The notes beneath the pieces are model-generated. The model did no database searches, had not been told where the DNA came from, and saw only the letters and a program-made list of their open reading frames with translations. Both the position numbers and the translations under genes were made by a program. Positions 57,721 through 64,000 of a stretch of 64,000 nucleotides of DNA are shown piece by piece (within the stretch, counting starts at the first letter, position 1; the number at the start of each line of letters is the position of its first letter). Source of the DNA: Dugong dugon (taxonomy: Eukaryota; Chordata; Mammalia; Sirenia; Dugongidae); contig CM057469.1 of the NCBI GenBank assembly GCA_030035585.1, positions 56,933,501 to 56,997,500 on the forward strand. The letters are read 5' to 3'.

Positions 57721-58364
57721 AATAAAGCACTAATGTGAATTAGTCACAACAGCCTCTATTTCTTTAAACTATTCCAAAGAATTTGGCAATTTGTCTGAAC
57801 TTCAGTTGAATTATTTTGGTGTATCATAGACTATCTATTACATACGTCTCAGTAACAAAGCACTTATTTATAGTTGTACAAGAAAATGCAGAACTCATTT
57901 CTCTACTCACTAATGAATATTTGTTTCTCCATTATCTAAATAATGCCCATTGCTCCATACCTTTCTGAAATCATAATAACTTTTCATTTCAATCCAAATC
58001 AGGGCCATCTCATCAAATATTTTTAAATAGCAATTAAACTCAACATATATAGTAACAACAATGCACATCAATCTATCATAGTGATAACAATACGAACAGC
58101 TATTACCAAATTAGTACACACATAGGCAACAACAACTACATCTCCACTGTCTCCTGGCCAACAGTGATTGTAAGTCACTGTCAACTGTAAATTGTATTCT
58201 GACTCCAAAGATGTTAATGTAAAAAAATATACACCTTCAAACTGATGAAATATGGTAGTCATCTATTGCTCTTAGAGAAAATTGTAAATGAACACCAACT
58301 TTGCATACTAATACTGCAATTGGACGGTCACACACTCTTTTTTGTAATGTATATTGCATATGAA
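57721..58364. other. Unassigned stretch
   Basis: A-rich start (L1 tail), then nothing recognised. Confidence 0.4.
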
Positions 58365-58365
58365 A

Positions 58366-58568
58366 AGGAGCCCTGGCGACCCAACAGCTAAGTGCTCAGA
58401 TGCTAACCAAATGGTTGGCTGATGGTTCAGACTCACCCAGTGGCAGTTCAGGAGAAAGACCCGGCAATCTGCTTCCATAAAGATTACAGACAAGATAATT
58501 CTATAGGGCAGTTCTACTCTGTCATTTATGGTTACTGTGAGTAGGAATCGACTTGACGGCACACAACA
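58366..58568 (+). repeat. AfroSINE
   Basis: 'aaggagccctggcgacccaa', 'agggcagttctactctgtca' and 'gaatcgacttgacggcacac'. The tail 'ggcacacaacaa' is closer to the RTE end than in most copies. Confidence 0.9.
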
Positions 58569-59779
58569 AATTGTACATGTATTGTGCACATTTCTTTGCC
58601 TTTGTATAAATTTGAGATGCTATTTTTCTGAGAGATTTGAGACTAGATTGTTGGCACCCTCTCTACTGGGATTATTTCACACTGAATAACTGTGGCCTTC
58701 AGTAATATGTGGTGGACTTACTGGACTTTTCTTCTCTGATGTTGGAGTCTTCCTTTAGCAGTATTTTCTCGGTAAGATTGTATTCCAGTCTGTGGGAAAG
58801 TAGTAAGGGAGGCCTGATTATAAGCACAGATTATGGCCGATGCTAGGCTTCTGATTCAGCCTTCTGAAGAACCGTTGGGTGGATTGGCAGCAATTGCAGT
58901 AAAATGGCATTTGCTCACCCAAAACAGCAACACCTGCAATAGCAGCTCAGACTGAAACCATTCAGCAGAATGTCACAATATTTTTGAAGACAGAAATTTG
59001 AGACAATCTCATTAGACTAAGTAACCCTGGGGGTCCATGAGAATGTATGGAGATGAGAAAGAAAATAATGGATTGTCACAGACTGTTGCACAGAAATTTA
59101 GATTCACATTAATTTTATATTAAATATCATGAACATTTTTTTGAACTCTACTCTGGGTCATTTCATTTATACAAAGATCTCTGAAACCCATAGTAAATAT
59201 TCACACACTCACTGCTTATGAGATAATTCCTACAAAACACTTGATGAGGAAATGGTAATCAATATTGCTAACCAGCTAGAAGGTACCCAGCACTATATAT
59301 GGTGCTTCGTAGTTATAGACCCTGGTTTACACACACTTGGAGTTGACATTCTACTTGAATTGTAACTTGAATAGGCACAGAAGTCAGTGTGAGATTAAGT
59401 CTAAAAGTAAGTATTCCAACAATAAATGCTGCAGAAGTTCCATGAAAATGGCATTATTTTAAGCTGGGTGATATCTTCTGTATAAAAATTACCAAGTTTA
59501 TGATGGCAATAGACTATACAAATCTCAGTCAACAATAACAACAAAATGTTAACAATATCCCTATAAAGAAGATTGTAAATACTGAGAACAGGTTTAATGT
59601 TTCAAACTATTTTCTTTTCCTCTTAAAAATTAATAATTTATGGTTAGAAGTTTAATTAAAGTATACACTGAGACAGAGGAAAAGAAGTCTAGAGAAAATA
59701 ACATGGCCACCCATTCGGAGCTCCACAATGCCACATGTACCTCAGTAAACTGCTCACTCTCCAGGGTCTGGCTCTCAAC
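58569..59779. other. Unassigned stretch
   Basis: No repeat or gene recognised over about 1.2 kb. Confidence 0.4.
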
Positions 59780-59781
59780 TA

Positions 59782-59998
59782 TGTTGTTGTTGTTGCTGTT
59801 AGTTGCCATCAAGTCAATTCCAACTCATGGTGACCCCACGTGTAGAAAGTAGAATTGCACTCCATAGGGTTTTCAAGGCTGCGAGCTTTTGTAAACAGAT
59901 CACCAAGCCTGTCTTCTGAGCCGCCTCTGGGTGGGTTTGGACTGCCAACCTTTCCACTAGCAGTAGAGAGCTGAACCATTCACACCACTTAGGGTCTC
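59782..59998 (-). repeat. AfroSINE
   Basis: 'ttgttgttgttgctgttagt', 'gccgcctctgggtgggtttg' and 'accacttagggtctccc'. Long subtype. Confidence 0.9.
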
Positions 59999-60388
59999 CC
60001 TGCAGTCAGCCATATAGGACTAGAAACTTTATCTCACCAATGTCCAAAGTGATGAAACTCAGGAATGCTAATTTATCCAAACCAAAACCATAAGAGACTG
60101 ATACCAATGGATTACTTGACATAAAGAAATGGGACTGTCAGTTGACTAGAGAGGCACTGGCCTAACTAGTACGTTCTCTTTTGTATACACGCTTCATGGA
60201 AACAAATTTTTCAGTGACCTTGGTGAGCACAGGCTCAGAATAGGGGATAGAGGCAGTTATTTTTATCATTTGAATGTTTGATGACATCAAGTCTAATAGC
60301 CTTAAGGGTACATCTCCTTAATTAAGAGACAGTCATCAAATAGGTCCACAACTCATGTTGAACACCTAGAATGGGATCTGGCTCACAG
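59999..60388. other. Unassigned stretch
   Basis: Nothing recognised. Confidence 0.4.
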
Positions 60389-60547
60389 TTGTTGTTGTTA
60401 GGTGCCATCAGGTCAGTTACAACTCATGGCAACCCTATAGGACAAAACAGAACCGCCCCATAGGTTTCCAAGGAGCAGCTGGTGGATTTGAACTGCTGAT
60501 CTTTGGTTAGCAGCTGAGCTTTTAACCACTACGCCACTAGGGGTCCA
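60389..60547 (-). repeat. AfroSINE with RTE-like tail
   Basis: It begins 'gttgttgttaggtgccatca', the RTE terminus, then 'agaaccgccccataggtttc' and 'tacgccactaggggtcc'. The tail shows the SINE/RTE shared end most clearly. Confidence 0.9.
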
Positions 60548-60783
60548 TTGGCTTACAGTAGGTATTCAGTATATATTGGTTGAATGGACAAATGAAGGTT
60601 CCCCTGAACAATGCATAAATGGGTTTTGCCAAACTTTGTCTATTTTTCTATAATTTTTCCAGAAATTTTCAAAATTTCATATAAACTATTATTCTAATGA
60701 GCAAATTTTTAGACAGATATATTAACGCCTTCAATCCTTTATAGTCAGTATTCACTAGCTTGAAAGAAAATTGTTCTTTTAAA

Positions 60784-60945
60784 GCAGGGTTTCTCAACCT
60801 CAGTACTGTACTATTGCCATTTTGGACCAAATTAATTATTTATTGTGGGGGCTGCCCTGTGCATCATAGGAAGTTTAGCGGCATCATTGGCCTCTACCCA
60901 ATAAATGCCAGTAGCACCCTCTCCACTCTCACATCCTGTTAACAT
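60784..60945 (+). mobile_element. MER20-like hAT DNA transposon, left part
   Basis: 'cagggtttctcaacctcagt', 'ggggctgccctgtgcatcat' and 'ggcctctacccaataaatgc' match the order of a widespread hAT-Charlie element that I believe is MER20. It is non-autonomous with no transposase. It continues at 61319 after a SINE. Confidence 0.65.
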
Positions 60946-60989
60946 CTGCCTTTACAATGCCTGATCATATTTTGTTTTATAGTTTTGAC

Positions 60990-61210
60990 ATAAAAAACAC
61001 AAACAAAACAATTGAGTAGATTCCATTGAGTATATTCCGACTGATGGCTACTCAATAGGACAGAGTAGAACTGCCCCATAGGGTTTTCTATGCTGTAAAC
61101 CTTTACATAAGCAGACTGCCATATCTCCCACAGAGTGGCTGGTGGGTTCAAACCACCGACCTTTCAGTTAGCAGTCAAGCACTTAACCACTACACCACGA
61201 GGGCTCCTTG
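60990..61210 (-). repeat. AfroSINE inside MER20-like element
   Basis: 'tagaactgccccatagggtt', 'ccgacctttcagttagcagt' and 'ctacaccacgagggctcctt'. It is flanked by 'agttttgac' at 60981-60989 and 61211-61219, a perfect 9-base target duplication. Confidence 0.92.
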
Positions 61211-61318
61211 AGTTTTGACCTAGTTCACTGTAACAAGACTATATGACAAGAGGACTGGCTTGAGGTGGGGTGCAGTGGGGTGGAAGGAGGGGTTTGGGAG
61301 GTAAAAACAGGTAAGCCT

Positions 61319-61366
61319 ATCAAAAATGTTTCTAGGCATAGTCAAATATTCCCTGGAGACATCTGA
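61319..61366 (+). mobile_element. MER20-like hAT DNA transposon, right part
   Basis: 'aaaaatgtttctaggcatag' and 'caaatattccctggagaca' match the continuation of the element at 60784. The right terminus is not clear. Confidence 0.5.
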
Positions 61367-62485
61367 CATCTGAACAACTTCTTTGAAGTGATATCTCTGC
61401 TCTGATCTATTAACTACTAATTTCAGAATTTAACTTTCGGAGACAATGTCACCATGAGTTCTTAGGGTCATCTCTGTTGTGTCTTCTAAACCCCACCCAA
61501 TGTCACTAGACCATTGCATAGAAGCAGTATTACTGGTAGTAGTCTCAAGGGAGAGGGAAAAGAGAGTAATTAGGAAGGAAGGTAAGTCCCTAACTTCCAC
61601 TCTCCCACCCATATAATACTAAAGGTCCTTGGAGATACAGTGAAGGTGGGTGGTTATTTTGTGAGTTGTGTCTTATCAGTATATTTACTCAGTTTTGATT
61701 CAGTGTACAGGCAGCAGAAAAGGAAAGGGAATAGGAATCAATTTCCAAAAAGAAGCATGTAGAAGCTTGACGATAATGACTACTCTTTCATAACAAAGAT
61801 TGATATGATTACATCAGGTTTTCTTCGAAACCCATTCTCTGGCTTACCTGTTCTTCTCTCCTGACCCTACCACACTTGACCCCACTGCACTCCAAGACAA
61901 CCCTCTTTCATTTAGTCTTAGTGCAGTAAACTATGTTGAAACCGTGAAACAAAATATGTTCATACATTTTAAAAGTAAATGTTAACAGGAAATACATTGT
62001 ACACTTACAGAATTGGTTGTTTTGCCTGAGTATTTGAACTATCAGCTTGCTTTGTAACTACGGAAATATTTAGAAACCCTTATCGACCTTGCAACTCTTT
62101 CATGGTCATACTTTTATTTAAATTCAGAAGGTATCTGTCTTCCAACTAGTCACATCATAAGGAGAGCTGGCCTGCCATTCAGGATTATTCCACTTCCTAT
62201 ACCTAGTGTGTGGAAGGCCTGGTATGTACACATGTGGCTTCTATCAGTATACATGGCTAACAAACACTGTTAGTTGAGAATATTGGTTACATAGCACAGA
62301 CTACAAAGTTAACTGGGAAGACTGAAAAAATGGAAGAATGAAAAGACAGGTTTTTTGACTTAATGATTCTAGAAACAAACTTATGAAATAAATATAATAT
62401 TAAAAAGTTATCATTCTTTACAGTTTAAAAACCTATTCATTTATATAATCATAATCATACAATGATGTAACATATTAATATATAA
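61367..62485. other. Unassigned stretch
   Basis: Nothing recognised over about 1.1 kb. Confidence 0.4.
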
Positions 62486-62489
62486 AAGA

Positions 62490-62645
62490 CAGAAATTAAT
62501 ATTTATAGATCATTCAATATATGCTGTATACCATCTGAAGTAGGGATTATTTTACTGAGGGAATAGGAGCCCAGAGTACTTAACTGACTGCCTAAGATAT
62601 CAGAGTTAGTAAATAATAGAATCAGGATGCAAACCTTATGCTTTT
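62490..62645 (-). repeat. MIR fragment
   Basis: 'ttaactgactgcctaagata', 'tcagagttagtaaataatag' and 'aatcaggatgcaaacc' read as worn antisense MIR. Confidence 0.6.
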
Positions 62646-62740
62646 TCCCCAACCCAACAGCACCTCCCACTTAAACACCATTGTAGTATTCTTTATTTGC
62701 TTTCATAAATAACTTAATTAATAACTACTATAGTATATAC

Positions 62741-62899
62741 TGGAGCCCTGCTGGCGCAGTGGTTAAGAGCTACAGCTGCTAACCAAAAGGTCAGCAGTTT
62801 GAATCCACCAGCTGCTCCCTGGAGATCTTATGGAGCAAGTTCTATTCTGTCCTATAGGGTCACTATGAGTAGCAATCAACTCGATGGCAATGGGTTATT
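62741..62899 (+). repeat. AfroSINE
   Basis: 'ggagccctgctggcgcagtg', 'aaaggtcagcagtttgaatc' and 'tagggtcactatgagtagca'. One of the best heads in the window, with clear tRNA-like A and B boxes. Confidence 0.93.
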
Positions 62900-62904
62900 G
62901 CACA

Positions 62905-63032
62905 TACTTGTGGGAGGAAGATGTGGCAGTCTACTCCCATAAAGAGTACAGCCTTATAAGTCCTATGAGTAAGTTCTACTCTGTGCTACAGTGTCACTGT
63001 GTCATAGTCGACTAGACAGCAGTGGGTATGGT
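62905..63032 (+). repeat. AfroSINE partial copy, in tandem with the previous
   Basis: 'ctactcccataaagagtaca', 'agttctactctgtgctacag' and 'catagtcgactagacagcag'. The head is missing. Same orientation as the copy just before it. Confidence 0.8.
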
Positions 63033-63882
63033 GTATAGCATATACTTAAATTGCTGATAAAGCAAATTTTATCTAAAATTTTTTAAATATCCTACAAACT
63101 TTAACAATAACTATTACCAATTTTTTCAATTGGATAAATTAAATTTTGTTAAATATGGATTTTGGTGGTCTTAAAAGTGAATAAAAATTGATAAATTAAC
63201 CAGAAATTGTATTTAATCTTATGTTAGGGTGATTTTGCTACATAAAGTTAAATGAATCAAAAATATGACTAAAATCTAATAAATACCTTGATAAAATCAT
63301 TATGTGCCAGATATTAGTACTCTTGAGCTATGTTTAGTCCTATTCAGTAGAATGGAATATTTTACTGCATGTGCTTTTCTTGAAAAAATGGAAATTTCAA
63401 TTCCAAAGAAACTCACAGGGACTGATGGCCTACTCTCCCTATCAATTAGGTCTCAAAAAGTCACAGCTATTTTTCTGGTTTAGTCAGTCATAGTATTTCC
63501 ACAGCCTTTTATTATACCTTAGAATTATATCAACTGCCTTCAGAGACTTTTGTTTCTTCATCCTGAATCTTTTTTTTAATCTGTCCTCAAATGACCAGTC
63601 AGGAGAATCAGAAAGGTTTAATGGGCCAAAGTCATAAAAAATGCCATTCTGATAGGCACTCACCACAAGGACATGTGTCTAAAAAAAGCTTTGATTTATT
63701 TCAGGGGATTACTAAAACAGGCTCATAAACTAGATTTTTCAGTCAATAAATATGGCTTAAATATGAAATGGGTAATAGGGTAGTATCAGTTTAATCTTCA
63801 GAACTTTTCACTCAAACAATTGCCTACAACAAAACTACAAAACGAACCTTCATGCAGAAATCCCGTCTTACCTGAAAACCTG
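63033..63882. other. Unassigned stretch
   Basis: AT-rich. Nothing recognised. Confidence 0.4.
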
Positions 63883-64000
63883 TATTATAGATTGAATTGT
63901 GTCCCCAAAAAATATGTGTTGTAAGTCCTAACCCTTATACCTGTGATTATAATCCCATTTGGGAATGAGTTTTCTTGTTACGTTAATGAGGTAGTATTAG
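63883..64000 (+). mobile_element. MaLR-like LTR (fossil), cut by window edge
   Basis: 'tagattgaattgtgtcccca', 'tgttgtaagtcctaaccctt' and 'ataatcccatttgggaatga' match the short LTR form at 7125 and 9228. The 3' part lies beyond the window. Confidence 0.8.

Noticed and set aside
62741-62815. Functional tRNA gene
   Set aside because: The tRNA-like boxes belong to an AfroSINE head. The body and RTE-like tail follow, and the tRNA fold cannot be completed.

Overview
The window is AT-rich vertebrate DNA that looks like mammalian intergenic or intronic sequence, most likely from an elephant or a close afrotherian relative. Three abundant repeat types support this. The first is tRNA-type SINEs whose 3' end reads 'ggtcgctatgagtcgg.atcgactcgacggca'. 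The second is RTE (BovB-type) LINEs that end in the same words. The third is solo LTRs of a MaLR-like family with AATAAA followed by a 'ttgttaaagccatccactt' end. This assignment comes from recognising the families by eye; no database was searched.

I found no convincing host exon, RNA gene, CRISPR array or bacterial-type gene. Every protein-like reading frame I can explain belongs to a LINE.

Layout. 0-10 kb: old L1, SINEs, a Tigger-like DNA transposon, MIR/L2 relics and three MaLR LTR segments, two of them fused head to tail. 10.3-18.5 kb: a nearly full-length L1 on the minus strand (5' UTR with tandem units, ORF1, long inter-ORF spacer, decayed ORF2, 3' UTR), with two more L1 3' ends stacked against its 3' end. 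19-20.9 kb: an older L1/HAL1-like 5' half split by an RTE piece. 21-36 kb: LTRs, L2 and MIR relics, many SINEs and two RTE 3' halves, one with an inverted 5' end. 37-48 kb: mostly unassigned sequence with L1 3' ends, L2 and nested LTRs. 48.1-50.2 kb: a 5'-complete but 3'-truncated RTE carrying endonuclease and the start of the reverse transcriptase. 50.4-57.7 kb: L1 tails, an LTR with a clean 5-bp duplication, an L2 split by two SINEs, and another RTE 3' half. 58-64 kb: SINEs, a MER20-like element split by a SINE, and the beginning of another LTR that runs off the window.

The elements relate to one another. The SINEs share their 3' end with the RTE LINEs, so the RTE machinery probably copied them. 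Nested insertions with target duplications give relative ages: L2, MIR and MER20 are oldest, then old L1, then MaLR LTRs, RTE and SINEs. No undescribed biological system could be demonstrated. The most unusual observations are the tandem units and the long sense-strand open frame in the L1 5' UTR, the fused LTR pair, the RTE inversion, the composite RTE-derived short elements, and a diverged local duplication at 32.0/33.4 kb.
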